A stretch of 64,000 nucleotides of DNA, taken from NCBI RefSeq assembly GCF_947496875.1, contig NZ_CANMEH010000001.1, forward strand, positions 62,001-126,000, given 5' to 3'. Source of the stretch: an uncultured Paracoccus sp. (GTDB taxonomy: Bacteria; Pseudomonadota; Alphaproteobacteria; Rhodobacterales; Rhodobacteraceae). Shown one piece after another: positions 42,132-51,613 of the stretch. The number at the start of each line of letters is the position of its first letter. Position 1 is the stretch's first letter. The position numbers and the translations under genes are program-made. Under the pieces are notes generated by a model. The model had not been told where the DNA came from. It ran no database searches and worked only from the letters and a program-made list of their open reading frames with translations.

Positions 42132-44336
42132 TCAGTTGCTTGGCGGGTCCGGCGCCGGCATGTCCGCCGCTGGCGCGTCCTCGTCCGACAGCGGCGGCTC
42201 AGGCTCGCCGGACACTCCATCGGCGGGAATGCTCTCCTGTCCCTCCCGGTCCGAACCTGCATCCGGGACCGCCTCCACGGCAAGCCCGCCTTCGGCCGCA
42301 TCCCGACCGCTCTCGGCGGCACCCGGAGCCGACGTTCCGGCGCCTGCGACCCCGTCCGGCGTGCCATCCGAGCCGTCGCCGGGGAGCATCGGGCCCTGCA
42401 CCGGGGCGGGTTCCTCCACCGCGGCCTCGGTCACGCCTTGCACCACTTCCGGTGGCGGCGGGGGCTCGTCCAGCAGCACCGCATCGGACAACAGCGTGAA
42501 CTCGATCCGGCGGTTCGCCTCGCGGCCCGCCTCGGTCTCGTTGCTGTCGACGGGGCGGCTTTCCCCGTAGCCGCGCACCGTCATGTTGCCGGTGGGGATG
42601 CCAGCCTCGGTCATCGCGGACAGCACCGCCTGCGCGCGGGACCGCGACAGTTCGGCGTTGAAGTTCTCCGACCCCTGCGAGTCCGTATGGCCACCAATCT
42701 CGATGCGGAACGGCGCGCAGCCCTGCGCGGCCTCGGCCAGTTGCTGCAGCGTGCTGTCGGGATCGCCCGCGATCTGCGCGCCGTTGGGATCGAACCCGAT
42801 CTCGGACTGGACCATGATGCGGTTCAGCGCGTCCACGCATTCCTGTCCGGTCGGCAGGTCCAGCAGCGGGTCCAGCCGCTCGTCATAGCGGATCGCCAGC
42901 TCGTAGCGGGCACCGGCGCCAAGACGGTTCGACAGCCGCGCGACGGCGGCATCGCTGGCGGTCCGGACGCCGGACGATCCGGTCAGCCGGATCAGGTCGG
43001 GGGTCACTCTGACGGTGCCGCTGCGCAGGTCGCTCATGGCCTCGATCGCGGCGATGACGCGCACGGTCCAGCCGCCGGGCGCATCGGGATCGACCCGCAG
43101 GCTGCTGTCGACCTGGCCGAAGCGGGTGGCGGCCAGGCTTTCCACCGCCTCGCGCATCCGTTCGTCGGTGATCCGTCCGCGCAGGGTGACGCCGTCCTCG
43201 GTCACGGTGGCGGTGAATTCGGCGGGCTCGCCGTCCTCGGCCAGCTGCTCGTCGCGGGTGGCGACCAGCGAGAACACCGGGGGCAGGGCGGCATCCAGCG
43301 CCCCGACGGCGCGGTCGAACTGATCCGCCGGCACGCTGGCCGGCGCGGCGAGTGCCACATCCGCGTTCGAATAGGTCAGGGTTCCCGCATCCATTTCGGC
43401 GAGAGCTTCGATGCCGGGAACGACGGCATCGGCCCAGGTCGGGGTCGGCACGCCCAGCCCCAGCGTGCAATCCGGATCGCCGGTCACCCCGGCGGCGCGC
43501 GCCGCGTCCAGGATGCGCGTCCGCGCGCGGTCCGTATCGGCGGCACAGGCGTCGAAACGCAGCCCGGCCCCATCCTTGACCATCCGCAGGGTAAAGGGCG
43601 AGATCACCGGCCGGGGTGCCGAGATGTTCAGCACCAGCCCGACATCGTCGGGCTTGTCACGTCGCAACGCGGATTCCAGTCGCGCCTTTTCGGCGGGGCC
43701 ATCGGTGATCGCCGTGACCGAGACCTGGCCCGGCGCGACCGACACCTTGGCGCGCCCCGCCGCCTGAATCGCGGTCAGCCCGAAGCGCAGGGCCGAGTCC
43801 CACCCGGTTGGCGCGGCGTGATCGGCCGTTTCCAGCAGGTCGGCCACCCGTCCACCGCCGATCGCGTCATTCAGCGTGCCGGTCATCCCGTCCCGGTCGG
43901 TCACCGCCGGAACCAGGCCGATGATCGACACACCCGCGTCGTTGCGCAGCAGCTCGACCTTGAACTCCGGCGGCTGGATCGGCTCGGGCGGGGCCACCGC
44001 GATCGCGTCGATCACACGGCGGGCGTCGACCACGGTGCCGGCCCGGGTGATGGCGCGAAACCGCTGCACCTCGTCAGGCGCGGTGCCCGACAGCGCCACC
44101 TGCAGCCCGTCGGTGGTGACCGTCGCCCAGTCGTACCCGCCGCTGTCCAGCGCCCGGGCGACCTGATCATGCGACATCCGCTCGATCAGGTCCGCGGCGT
44201 GGACAGCACCGAACCATGCGCCGGTGCCGGCCAGCCCGAGAACGGTCAGCCGCAGGACCGCGGCGCGCAGGGGCCGGCGCCGGCGGCGCGGCGGGGCAGC
44301 CGGAAGAGGTGGTAAGGGCGACAGGCGATCGGCCAC
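42132..44336 (-). CDS. OmpA-family protein with BON-like repeats
   Basis: This 734-residue envelope protein has one N-terminal membrane segment (AVLRLTVLGLAGTGAWFGAV), then several BON-like modules in tandem (DSGGYDWATVTTDGLQVALSG is the first). An OmpA-like peptidoglycan-binding domain follows near residues 510-620: RIEIGGHTDSQGSENFNAEL, with SRSRAQAV and NRRIEFT. The last ~110 residues are Pro/Glu/Ala-rich and probably disordered. No ATG fits; GTG 44336 with GGAACC about nine bases upstream is the likely start. The frame stays open upstream, but that part overlaps ubiA and is unlikely to be coding. Confidence 0.8.
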   Translation of the reverse strand: MADRLSPLPPLPAAPPRRRRRPLRAAVLRLTVLGLAGTGAWFGAVHAADLIERMSHDQVARALDSGGYDWATVTTDGLQVALSGTAPDEVQRFRAITRAGTVVDARRVIDAIAVAPPEPIQPPEFKVELLRNDAGVSIIGLVPAVTDRDGMTGTLNDAIGGGRVADLLETADHAAPTGWDSALRFGLTAIQAAGRAKVSVAPGQVSVTAITDGPAEKARLESALRRDKPDDVGLVLNISAPRPVISPFTLRMVKDGAGLRFDACAADTDRARTRILDAARAAGVTGDPDCTLGLGVPTPTWADAVVPGIEALAEMDAGTLTYSNADVALAAPASVPADQFDRAVGALDAALPPVFSLVATRDEQLAEDGEPAEFTATVTEDGVTLRGRITDERMREAVESLAATRFGQVDSSLRVDPDAPGGWTVRVIAAIEAMSDLRSGTVRVTPDLIRLTGSSGVRTASDAAVARLSNRLGAGARYELAIRYDERLDPLLDLPTGQECVDALNRIMVQSEIGFDPNGAQIAGDPDSTLQQLAEAAQGCAPFRIEIGGHTDSQGSENFNAELSRSRAQAVLSAMTEAGIPTGNMTVRGYGESRPVDSNETEAGREANRRIEFTLLSDAVLLDEPPPPPEVVQGVTEAAVEEPAPVQGPMLPGDGSDGTPDGVAGAGTSAPGAAESGRDAAEGGLAVEAVPDAGSDREGQESIPADGVSGEPEPPLSDEDAPAADMPAPDPPSN

Positions 44337-44397
44337 TGGCAGGCGGTTCCGATGTTGCAGGACGGGCTTATCTAGGCCCCGGCCGGGCCACGCGCAA

Positions 44398-45372
44398 TTA
44401 CAGCAGTCCGGCGATGGCAAGAAACAGCGCAACGATGAGGCCGGCGTCGCGATTGCTGCGGAACAGATGCAGCAGCCCGGCCGTGTCCTGCGGGTCGAAC
44501 CGGCGCAGCTGCCACGCCAGATGCAGGGCGAACCCCGCCACCGCCCCGGTGACCGCCAGCCGGGCCAGCAGACCGTCGGGCCTGGCTGTCGCAACCGCCG
44601 CCGCCAGCAGCATCACCGACGCGGCCGCAAAGCCCGCCAGCCAGCGCGGGCTGTCCTCGCCGAACAGGCGCGCCGTCGACTTGACCCCGATCAGGGCGTC
44701 GTCCTCGGTATCCTGGTGGGCATAGATGGTGTCGTAGAACAGCGTCCAGCAGATCCCGGCGACATAGGCCAGGATCGCGGCCGGATGCAGCCGGCCGCCA
44801 TGTGCGGCAAAGGCCAGCAGCGCCCCCCAGTTGAAGGCCAGCCCCAGGAACACCTGCGGCCACCAGGTGAACCGCTTCGCAAAGGGATAGATCGCCACCA
44901 GCCCGAGCGAGGCGACGCCCAGCAGCACCGCGGCCCAGTTCATGGTCAGCAGCATCGCCAGTCCCAGCATGCTCTGCGCCACCAGCCACAGCACCGCCCC
45001 GACCAGCGTCACCTGACCAGACGGCAGCGGCCGCGACCGGGTCCGCGCCACCTCGGCGTCGAATTCGCGATCGGTGATGTCGTTCCAGGTGCAGCCGGCG
45101 CCGCGCATCGCGACCGCGCCGACGCCGCAGGCGAGCGCAATCCCCAGGTCGATCCAGCGGGGCCGGTCGGCGATCATCGCCAGCCCGATCCCCCACCAGC
45201 AGGGCAACAGCAGAAGCCAGGTGCCGATAGGCCGGTCCGCCCGGCTCAGCCGCAGGAACGGCCGCCAGCCGGCGGGGGCCAGGCGATCGACCCAGTTGCC
45301 TGCGGCATCGGAGACGGGGACGTCCGCAACGGCGACGTCGGAAACCGATGGCCTTTCGACGGGCGCTTGCAT
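44398..45372 (-). CDS. ubiA: 4-hydroxybenzoate polyprenyltransferase
   Basis: This 324-residue membrane enzyme attaches a polyprenyl chain to 4-hydroxybenzoate in ubiquinone synthesis. The first Asp-rich motif is NDITDREFD near 102-110, the second is DTIYAHQDTEDD near 217-228; both bind Mg-diphosphate. About eight helices surround them. It starts with a ~45-residue hydrophilic stretch. Start codons of ubiA and rsmE are only 14 bp apart on opposite strands, so promoters overlap the coding ends. Confidence 0.92.
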   Translation of the reverse strand: MQAPVERPSVSDVAVADVPVSDAAGNWVDRLAPAGWRPFLRLSRADRPIGTWLLLLPCWWGIGLAMIADRPRWIDLGIALACGVGAVAMRGAGCTWNDITDREFDAEVARTRSRPLPSGQVTLVGAVLWLVAQSMLGLAMLLTMNWAAVLLGVASLGLVAIYPFAKRFTWWPQVFLGLAFNWGALLAFAAHGGRLHPAAILAYVAGICWTLFYDTIYAHQDTEDDALIGVKSTARLFGEDSPRWLAGFAAASVMLLAAAVATARPDGLLARLAVTGAVAGFALHLAWQLRRFDPQDTAGLLHLFRSNRDAGLIVALFLAIAGLL

Positions 45373-45386
45373 AGCTTTCCGCCAGC

Positions 45387-46148
45387 ATGGGAAAAATCAG
45401 GCTGTTCCTTACCCACCCGCTGGCTGCAGGACAACCCGTTCCACTGGATGCGGGGCAGGGGCATTACCTGTCGGGTGTCATGCGCCAGGGGCCGGGGGAC
45501 GAGATCGCGGTCTTTAACGGCCGCGACGGCGAATGGCGGGCGCGGATCGTGACGGCCGGCAAGCGCGGCGGCGAGGTCGAGCCGCTGCAGCAGTCGGCGC
45601 CGCAGCAGGACCCGCCCGACCTGTGGCTGGTCTTCGCGCCGATCAAGAAGGCGCGGACCGACTTCATCGTGGAAAAGACCGCCGAACTCGGCGCGGCGCG
45701 GATCCTGCCGGTGCAGACCGATCACACCAATGCCGAACGGATCCGCCAGGACCGGCTGCAGGCCCATGCGGTCGAGGCGGCGGAACAATGCGGCGGCACG
45801 TTCGTGCCCCCTGTCGACGAGCTGCGGCCGCTGTCGCGGCTGCTGGACACCTGGAACAGCGACCGCCGGATCCTGTGGGCGGACGAGGCGCTGGTCGGAC
45901 CCGCGCAGACCCTGGCGGCGCTGTCACCGGGCCCCTGGGCCGTGCTGATCGGGCCCGAGGGGGGCTGGTCCATGGCAGAACGGGACCGGCTGTCGGCGCT
46001 GCCCTACATCACCCGGATCAGCCTCGGCCCCCGCGTTCTGCGCGCCGATACGGCGGCGGTGGCGGCGCTGACCCTTTGGCAGTCCGCCTTGGGGGATTGG
46101 CGAGCGGCCCCCGGGACCGCGGCCGCGACAGCCATGCCGATTGGTTAA
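45387..46148 (+). CDS. rsmE: 16S rRNA m3U1498 methyltransferase
   Basis: This 253-residue SPOUT methyltransferase modifies U1498 of 16S rRNA. The N-terminal PUA-like domain (GHYLSGVMRQGPGDEIAVFNG) is followed by the knot domain: VEKTAELGAARILPVQTD, AAEQCGGTFVP, VLIGPEGGWSMAERD, and LGPRVLRADTAAVAAL. These are the family SAM-binding loops. It diverges from ubiA at 14 bp. A small CCATGC hairpin lies about 20 bp beyond its stop. Confidence 0.93.
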   Translation: MGKIRLFLTHPLAAGQPVPLDAGQGHYLSGVMRQGPGDEIAVFNGRDGEWRARIVTAGKRGGEVEPLQQSAPQQDPPDLWLVFAPIKKARTDFIVEKTAELGAARILPVQTDHTNAERIRQDRLQAHAVEAAEQCGGTFVPPVDELRPLSRLLDTWNSDRRILWADEALVGPAQTLAALSPGPWAVLIGPEGGWSMAERDRLSALPYITRISLGPRVLRADTAAVAALTLWQSALGDWRAAPGTAAATAMPIG

Positions 46149-46285
46149 CCATACCGCTCACCCATGCTTTGGGTGCATGGCAGCGTTCCGGTTCGGCGGC
46201 TGGCCCGGCCGACGGTTCGGCCTATGTAGAAGCTGTTAAACGAACGATCCGGCACGGCCGGGTCACATCAATCAGCAGGTATGTC

Positions 46286-46480
46286 ATGTCGGCGATCGAC
46301 ACTCTTCGCGCCCCCGTCGGGGCGTTCTCAGGCGTTGGCCTGAATCTTGCGGCCATGGTGGCAAGCTGGCGCGACGTGCGCCGGACCCGTGCGGCGCTGA
46401 ACCGCCTCTCGGATCGCGAGCTCAAGGATATCGGGCTGACCCGCGGCGATATCGACCAGGTCGCCCGGCGCGGCCGCTGA
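46286..46480 (+). CDS. DUF1127 small arginine-rich protein
   Basis: This 64-residue protein has a C-terminal DUF1127 domain (about 20-62): WRDVRRTRAALNRLSDRELKDIGLTR. Such small basic proteins are known in Rhodobacterales as stress-induced factors with effects on RNA turnover; this is family knowledge, not seen here. ATG 46286 is the first in-frame ATG, with a short CAGGT site. A strong bidirectional terminator follows at 46504. Confidence 0.85.
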   Translation: MSAIDTLRAPVGAFSGVGLNLAAMVASWRDVRRTRAALNRLSDRELKDIGLTRGDIDQVARRGR

Positions 46481-46503
46481 GGCGCCTTTCCGTGCAAGGC
46501 AAC

Positions 46504-46530
46504 AAAGGCCGGGACAGCGTCCCGGCCTTT
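46504..46530. terminator. Bidirectional terminator between the DUF1127 gene and the aminotransferase
   Basis: AAAGGCCGGGAC (46504-46515), loop AGC, and GTCCCGGCCTTT (46519-46530) form a perfect 12-bp stem; the ends give TTT on both strands. It serves two convergent genes. Confidence 0.85.
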
Positions 46531-46573
46531 GGCATGTCAGCTTCGCGACCGGCGCTGCGGTCGGCCCGCGTCG

Positions 46574-47758
46574 TCAGATCCCGACCTCGACGATCGCCCG
46601 GGCCAGCACCGGCACCGTCTGCCGGTTCAGCCCCGCGATGTTCAGCCGGGAATCGCCGACCATGTAGACCGCGAACTCGTCCTTGAGCCGCGCCACCTGC
46701 TCGGGCGTCGCCCCCAGGCGCGAGAACATGCCGCGGTGGCGAGCGATGAAGTCGAAGCGGTCGGTTCCGGTCAGGTCGCGCAGTTCCTGGGCCAGCTGCT
46801 CGCGCAGTCCCAGCATCGTCTGCCGCACCTCTTCCAGCTCGGCGACCCAGTCGGCCCGCAGGGCCGCGTCGTCCAGAATCGTCTGCACGACCCGGGCCCC
46901 GTGATCCGGCGGGAAGCTGTAGTTCTGGCGGTTCAGGAAGTTCATCGTGCCCTGCGCCAGATCACGGCTGGCGGGATCGCCGACGCGGGCCAGCAGCACG
47001 CCGGTTCGTTCCCGGTAGATGCCGAAATTCTTGGAACAGGACGCGGCGATCAGCACCTCGGGGGCGCGGCTGGCGATCAGCCGGGTGCCGGCGGCGTCCG
47101 GTTCCAGGCCATCACCGAAGCCCTGATAGGCCAGATCGATCAGCGGCACCGCACCGGTCCGGTCCAGCAGGTCCGCGATCTCGGACCACTGGTCCGTCGT
47201 CAGGTTGGCCCCGGTCGGGTTGTGACAGCAGCCGTGCAGCAGGACCAGATCGCCGGCTTGCGCGCGGCCCAGGTCCGCCATCATGCCGTCGAAATCCACG
47301 CCGCGGGTCGCATCGTCGAAATAGCGGTATTCGGCGAACGGCAGGCCCATGAACTTCAGGATCGAGAGGTGGTTCGGCCAGGTGGGGTCCGAGACATGCA
47401 CGGTCAGGTCGGGGTTGCCCAGCCGGGCCAGTTCCAGCGCCTGGCGCACGGCGCCGGTCCCGCCGACGGTGGCCAGCGCGGCCGTCCGCTCGGGCTGCTG
47501 ATCGTCGGCCAGTACCAGCCGCGACATCGCCTGCAGATAGGCGGGCTCGCCCGCCAGCCCGGTGTAGGTCTTGGTGGTCTCCGCCTCCCAGATCTGCCGC
47601 TCGGCCTGCCGGACGGCGCGCATCACCGGGGTGACGCCGGTCGGATCGCGATAGACGCCCACCCCCAGGTCGATCTTGCCCTGCCGGGTGTCGCCCTTGT
47701 ACTCGCCCAGCAGGGCCAGGATCTTGTCGGGGGCTTGGGCCTTGAGATTGGCGAACAT
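46574..47758 (-). CDS. Aspartate/aromatic aminotransferase (class I)
   Basis: This 394-residue PLP aminotransferase (AspC/TyrB type) has GVGVYRDPTGVTPVM and VGGTGAVRQALELA at the N-terminal domain, LLHGCCHNPTGANLT, DLAYQGFGDG, and the PLP-lysine SCSKNFGIYRERTG. The last block and C-terminal Arg region fit the TyrB/AspC subgroup. It overlaps sseA by one base (TGATG), and both are on minus, so transaminated cysteine could pass to the sulfurtransferase. AspC-type enzymes can also transaminate cysteate to sulfopyruvate, a link to the suy operon, but this is inference. Confidence 0.88.
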   Translation of the reverse strand: MFANLKAQAPDKILALLGEYKGDTRQGKIDLGVGVYRDPTGVTPVMRAVRQAERQIWEAETTKTYTGLAGEPAYLQAMSRLVLADDQQPERTAALATVGGTGAVRQALELARLGNPDLTVHVSDPTWPNHLSILKFMGLPFAEYRYFDDATRGVDFDGMMADLGRAQAGDLVLLHGCCHNPTGANLTTDQWSEIADLLDRTGAVPLIDLAYQGFGDGLEPDAAGTRLIASRAPEVLIAASCSKNFGIYRERTGVLLARVGDPASRDLAQGTMNFLNRQNYSFPPDHGARVVQTILDDAALRADWVAELEEVRQTMLGLREQLAQELRDLTGTDRFDFIARHRGMFSRLGATPEQVARLKDEFAVYMVGDSRLNIAGLNRQTVPVLARAIVEVGI

Positions 47759-48609
47759 CAGGCGTCTCCGGTTGCGATCTTCAGGTCGGGAAAGCTGCCC
47801 CACTCGGTCCAGCTGCCGTCGTACAGCGACCAGTCGCGATGCCCGATCCGTTCCAGCGCCAGCGCCAGGACCGCCGCGGTCACGCCCGACCCGCAGGTGG
47901 TGATGGCCGGGCGGGACAGATCGACGCCCGCCTCTTCGAAGATCGCGCGCAGCGCGTCGGGGGACTTCATGGTGCCGTCGTCGTTCAGCAGGGTGGTGAA
48001 AGGCACGTTGCGGGCACCCGGGATATGGCCGCGGCGCAGGCCGGGACGCGGTTCCTCGACCTCGCCGCGGAACCGTTCGGGGGACCTCGCGTCGATGATC
48101 GCGTGATCGCCCAGCTTGGAGGCCGCGGCGACCTGGGTCACGTCGCGCACCAGCCCGGCCTGCCGCTGCACGGTCATGTGGCGTTCGCGGGTGATCGGGG
48201 GCATATCCTCGACGGGCCGGCCCTCGGCCAGCCATTTCGCGAAACCGCCGTCCAGCACCGCCACGTCGGTCTTGCCCATCAGGCGGAAGGTCCACCACAC
48301 CCGGGCGGCGCTGCGCACGTCGGAATGGTCGTAGACGACCACCTGGTGCCCGTCCCCGATCCCCGCCTTGCGCATCCGGCTGGTGAACAGTTCCGGCGGC
48401 GGCGCCATGTGGGGCAGTTCGCTGGTCTGGTCGCAGATCGCGTCGATGTCGAAAAACCGGGCGCCAGGGATGTGGGCGGCCTCGTACTCCGCACGCGCGT
48501 CGCGGCCTGTCCCGCTCATGTGCAGGGATGCGTCGATGATCCGCAGGTCGGGATCGTTCAGATGCGCCATCAACCAGTCGGTCGACACCAACGTTTTCGG
48601 ATCGTCCAT
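47758..48609 (-). CDS. sseA: 3-mercaptopyruvate sulfurtransferase
   Basis: This 283-residue protein has two rhodanese domains. The active-site loop in the second domain is TTCGSGVTAAVLALAL; CGSGVTA is the mercaptopyruvate type, not the thiosulfate CRKGVTA type. VVVYDHSDVRSAARVWW and DGGFAKWLAEGRP mark the inactive first domain. ATG 48609 with AAGGAGGAG is the start; the longer frame is spurious. It lies upstream of and coupled to the aminotransferase, which supports joint cysteine catabolism. Confidence 0.92.
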   Translation of the reverse strand: MDDPKTLVSTDWLMAHLNDPDLRIIDASLHMSGTGRDARAEYEAAHIPGARFFDIDAICDQTSELPHMAPPPELFTSRMRKAGIGDGHQVVVYDHSDVRSAARVWWTFRLMGKTDVAVLDGGFAKWLAEGRPVEDMPPITRERHMTVQRQAGLVRDVTQVAAASKLGDHAIIDARSPERFRGEVEEPRPGLRRGHIPGARNVPFTTLLNDDGTMKSPDALRAIFEEAGVDLSRPAITTCGSGVTAAVLALALERIGHRDWSLYDGSWTEWGSFPDLKIATGDA

Positions 48610-48713
48610 CCCACTCCTCCTTGGCGCAACAGGCCGCGCATTCTTAGCCGCGGCCAACCTGCAGGACAACCACGCGCTTGACGCGTCGGGGGGCAGGGAT
48701 GCATCGAGGCGGG

Positions 48714-49130
48714 ATGGACGATCTGCAACGCTTTCATGACGCGCAGGCCCGCGATCAGGCCCCCGCGGTGGCCGAGCTGCGCGCCGGGCGAAAGACCAGC
48801 CACTGGATGTGGTACATCTTTCCCCAGCTCGGCGCGCTGGGGTATTCGCCCCGCGCCAAGTATTACGGTATCCGCGACCTGGCCGAGGCGCGGGCCTACC
48901 TGGCCGACCCGATCCTGGCCGCAAACCTGAACCAGGCGGCCGAGGCCATGCTGGCGAACGCGGGCACCCCGGCGGAGGCGGTGCTGGGTCAGGTGGATGC
49001 GCGCAAGCTGCAGTCCTGCGCCACGCTGTTTCGCGCGGCCGGCGGCGGCCCGGTGTTCCAGCAGCTGCTGGATGCGTTCTTCGGCGGCCAACCGGACCCC
49101 GCCACGCTGACGGCGCTGAACAAGACCTGA
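48714..49130 (+). CDS. DUF1810 family protein
   Basis: This 138-residue protein has DLQRFHDAQ near the start, then TSHWMWYIFPQL and LGYSPRAKYYGI, all DUF1810 marks; function is unknown. Starts at 48699 or 48678 are also in frame; 48714 gives the usual beginning of the family and a GAGG four bases upstream. It is divergent from sseA. Confidence 0.82.
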   Translation: MDDLQRFHDAQARDQAPAVAELRAGRKTSHWMWYIFPQLGALGYSPRAKYYGIRDLAEARAYLADPILAANLNQAAEAMLANAGTPAEAVLGQVDARKLQSCATLFRAAGGGPVFQQLLDAFFGGQPDPATLTALNKT

Positions 49131-49192
49131 CCGGTCGGGCGTTCCGTGAAGGTGGCCGCCGGGACGCGGATCCGGCACGCTGCCGGATCGGC

Positions 49193-49666
49193 TCAGCCCT
49201 GTTTCAGCAGCCGCTGCTTCTGCCGGCCCCAGTCGCGCTTGGCCGCGGTGTCGCGCTTGTCGTGGATCTTCTTGCCCTTGGCGATGCCCAGCTTCAGCTT
49301 CACGATGCCGCGGTGGTTGAAATACATGACCAGCGGCACCAGCGTCATGCCCTCCCGTCCCACCGCCTGCCACAGTCGCGACAGTTCCTTGCCCTTGACC
49401 AGCAGCTTGCGGCGGCGCCGTTCCTCGTGCCCGAACACGCCCGCCTGCTTGTAGGCGGAGATATAGCCGTTGATCAGCCACAGTTCGCCTTCCTCGACCG
49501 AGGCGTAGCTTTCTGCGATGTTGCACTGGCCGGTGCGCAGGGCCTTGACCTCGGATCCGCTCAGGACGATCCCGACCTCGAGATCGCTTTCGATGAAATA
49601 ATCGAACCGGGCGCGGCGATTTTCCGCGATCACCCGGTAGTTCGGATCTGACTTGCCCTGGATCAT
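49193..49666 (-). CDS. smpB: SsrA-binding protein
   Basis: This 157-residue RNA-binding protein escorts tmRNA to stalled ribosomes. [38 protein letters not shown], and the basic C-terminal tail [20 protein letters not shown] are all typical SmpB. The tmRNA gene itself is not in the window. It converges with the DUF1810 gene; 62 bp lie between the stops. Confidence 0.95.
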   Translation of the reverse strand: MIQGKSDPNYRVIAENRRARFDYFIESDLEVGIVLSGSEVKALRTGQCNIAESYASVEEGELWLINGYISAYKQAGVFGHEERRRRKLLVKGKELSRLWQAVGREGMTLVPLVMYFNHRGIVKLKLGIAKGKKIHDKRDTAAKRDWGRQKQRLLKQG

Positions 49667-49802
49667 GACCCGTCAAGTAGGGGTCGCGCGCACGGGTGTA
49701 AAGCGGCGGCGGTCACGCCCGCCGGATCGGCCGGGGGGCTTGCCCCGCCCGGCCGCAGGCGCCACTCTCCGGCCCGAAATCGGACCTGATGGGGGACAAG
49801 GA

Positions 49803-51608
49803 ATGCGGCACGGCGGACGGATACTGGCAGACGCGCTGGCAGCCCACGGGGTCGAGCGGGTGTTCTCGGTCCCCGGGGAAAGCTTTCTGGCGGCGCTGGA
49901 CGGGCTGTACGACCGGGGCATTCCCAACGTCGTCTGCCGGCAGGAAGGCGGCGCCACGATGATGGCCGAGGCACACGGCAAGCTGACCGGCCGGCCCGGC
50001 ATCTGCTTCGTCACTCGCGGTCCCGGTGCCACCAACGCCAGTTCCGGCGTCCATGTGGCCCAGCAGGATTCGACGCCCCTGATCCTGTTCGTCGGCCAGA
50101 TCGCGCGGTCCGACCGCGACCGCGATGCCTTTCAGGAGGTGAATTACCGGCAGATGTTCGGCGGTCTGGCGAAATGGGTCGCCGAGATCGACCAGACCGA
50201 CCGGATCCCGGAATACGTCGCCCGCGCCTTCGACCTGGCCCAGTCGGGCCGCCCCGGCCCGGTGGTGCTGGCCCTGCCCGAGGACATGCTGTCGGCCGAA
50301 TGCGAGACGCCGGACCTGACGCCCGCGCCCCGTCCCGTCGCCGGGGTGTCCGAGACGCAGCTGCAGGCGATCACCTCGGCCCTGGCGGCGGCGGAACGGC
50401 CGCTGGTCATCCCCGGCGGGTCGCTGTGGTCGCAGGAGGATGCCGACCGGCTGGCCCGCTTTGCGGAATCCTGGGGCCTGCCGGTCGCGGTGCCGTTCCG
50501 CCGCCAGGACTACATGGACAACCGTCTGCCGAACTATGCGGGCGACCTGGGGGTCGGCATGAACACCAAGCTGGGCGAGGTGCTGCGCGCGGCGGACTGC
50601 ATCTTGTCGCTGGGGTCGCGCCTGGGCGACACGCTGACCGCCGGCTACACGCTGATGAACCCCGCCGACCAGGGCCGGCGGATCATCCACGTCTATCCCG
50701 ACCCCGACGAGATCGGGCATCTTTGGCGCGCCGACCCGGGCATCCCCGCCTGCCCGCGCAGCGTGCTGGCCGCGTTGGCCGATGCGGCGGCGCCGCGTCG
50801 CTGGGACGAGTGGACGGCCGAACTGCGTGATCACTACGAAACCTGGCAGACGCCGCGGGACACGCCCGGCGCGGTGCGGATGGAACGGGTGGTCCGCTGG
50901 CTGTCGGACAACCTGCCCGAAGACGCGATCATCACCAACGGGGCCGGCAACTATGCGGCCTTCGTCCATCGTTATTTCCGCTTCAAGCAGGCCCGCACCC
51001 AAATGGCGCCGACCTCGGGGTCGATGGGGTACGGGCTGCCGGCCGCCATCGCCGCCAAGCTGCAGCATCCCGATCGCACCGTCGTCTGCATGGCCGGCGA
51101 CGGCGATCTGCAGATGACGATGAACGAACTGTCCACGGCCAGACAGCACGATGCGCCCGTGATCGTCATCGTGGCGAACAACGGCCGCTATGGCACCATC
51201 CGGATGCACCAGGAGAAACACTATCCCGGCCGGGTGTCCGGCACTGACCTGGCCAATCCCGATTTCGCCGCGCTGGCCCGCGCCTTTGGCGGCCATGGCG
51301 AGCTGGTCACCGACGATGACGAATTCGGCGCCGCATTCGCCCGCGCCCAGGCGGCGGGGACGCTGGCGATCATCGAACTGCGGCTCGACCCCGAGGCGCT
51401 GACCACCGCCGCCACGCTGGCCGAGACGCGGGCGGCGGGCGAGGCGGCGGCGGCCGAACGGGCCCGGCAGGCGCAGCAGGCCTCCGGGCCGGACAGCGGG
51501 GCAGACGCGACAAGCTCGACGGCACTGGTGCTGCGCGACCCCCAGCCCGACCAGCAACCCCGGCCCGGGCTGCTGGGGCGGCTGATGCGCAGCCTGTCGG
51601 GGCGCTGA
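49803..51608 (+). CDS. Acetolactate synthase-like thiamine pyrophosphate enzyme
   Basis: This 601-residue ThDP enzyme has the three-domain form. The catalytic Glu is in VVCRQEGGATMMAEAHGKLT (about 40-59), a central domain follows, and the C-terminal PP domain has MAGDGDLQMTMNELSTA and VIVIVANNGRYGT, the ThDP GDG...N motif. It differs from IlvB/IlvI in having no IlvN partner. The last ~65 residues are a charged, Gln/Pro-rich tail. The next gene, a PLP aminotransferase, starts 5 bp later. The substrate is unknown; other possibilities are sulfoacetaldehyde-, phosphonopyruvate- or benzoylformate-like reactions. Confidence 0.8.
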   Translation: MRHGGRILADALAAHGVERVFSVPGESFLAALDGLYDRGIPNVVCRQEGGATMMAEAHGKLTGRPGICFVTRGPGATNASSGVHVAQQDSTPLILFVGQIARSDRDRDAFQEVNYRQMFGGLAKWVAEIDQTDRIPEYVARAFDLAQSGRPGPVVLALPEDMLSAECETPDLTPAPRPVAGVSETQLQAITSALAAAERPLVIPGGSLWSQEDADRLARFAESWGLPVAVPFRRQDYMDNRLPNYAGDLGVGMNTKLGEVLRAADCILSLGSRLGDTLTAGYTLMNPADQGRRIIHVYPDPDEIGHLWRADPGIPACPRSVLAALADAAAPRRWDEWTAELRDHYETWQTPRDTPGAVRMERVVRWLSDNLPEDAIITNGAGNYAAFVHRYFRFKQARTQMAPTSGSMGYGLPAAIAAKLQHPDRTVVCMAGDGDLQMTMNELSTARQHDAPVIVIVANNGRYGTIRMHQEKHYPGRVSGTDLANPDFAALARAFGGHGELVTDDDEFGAAFARAQAAGTLAIIELRLDPEALTTAATLAETRAAGEAAAAERARQAQQASGPDSGADATSSTALVLRDPQPDQQPRPGLLGRLMRSLSGR

Positions 51609-51613
51609 CCGGA

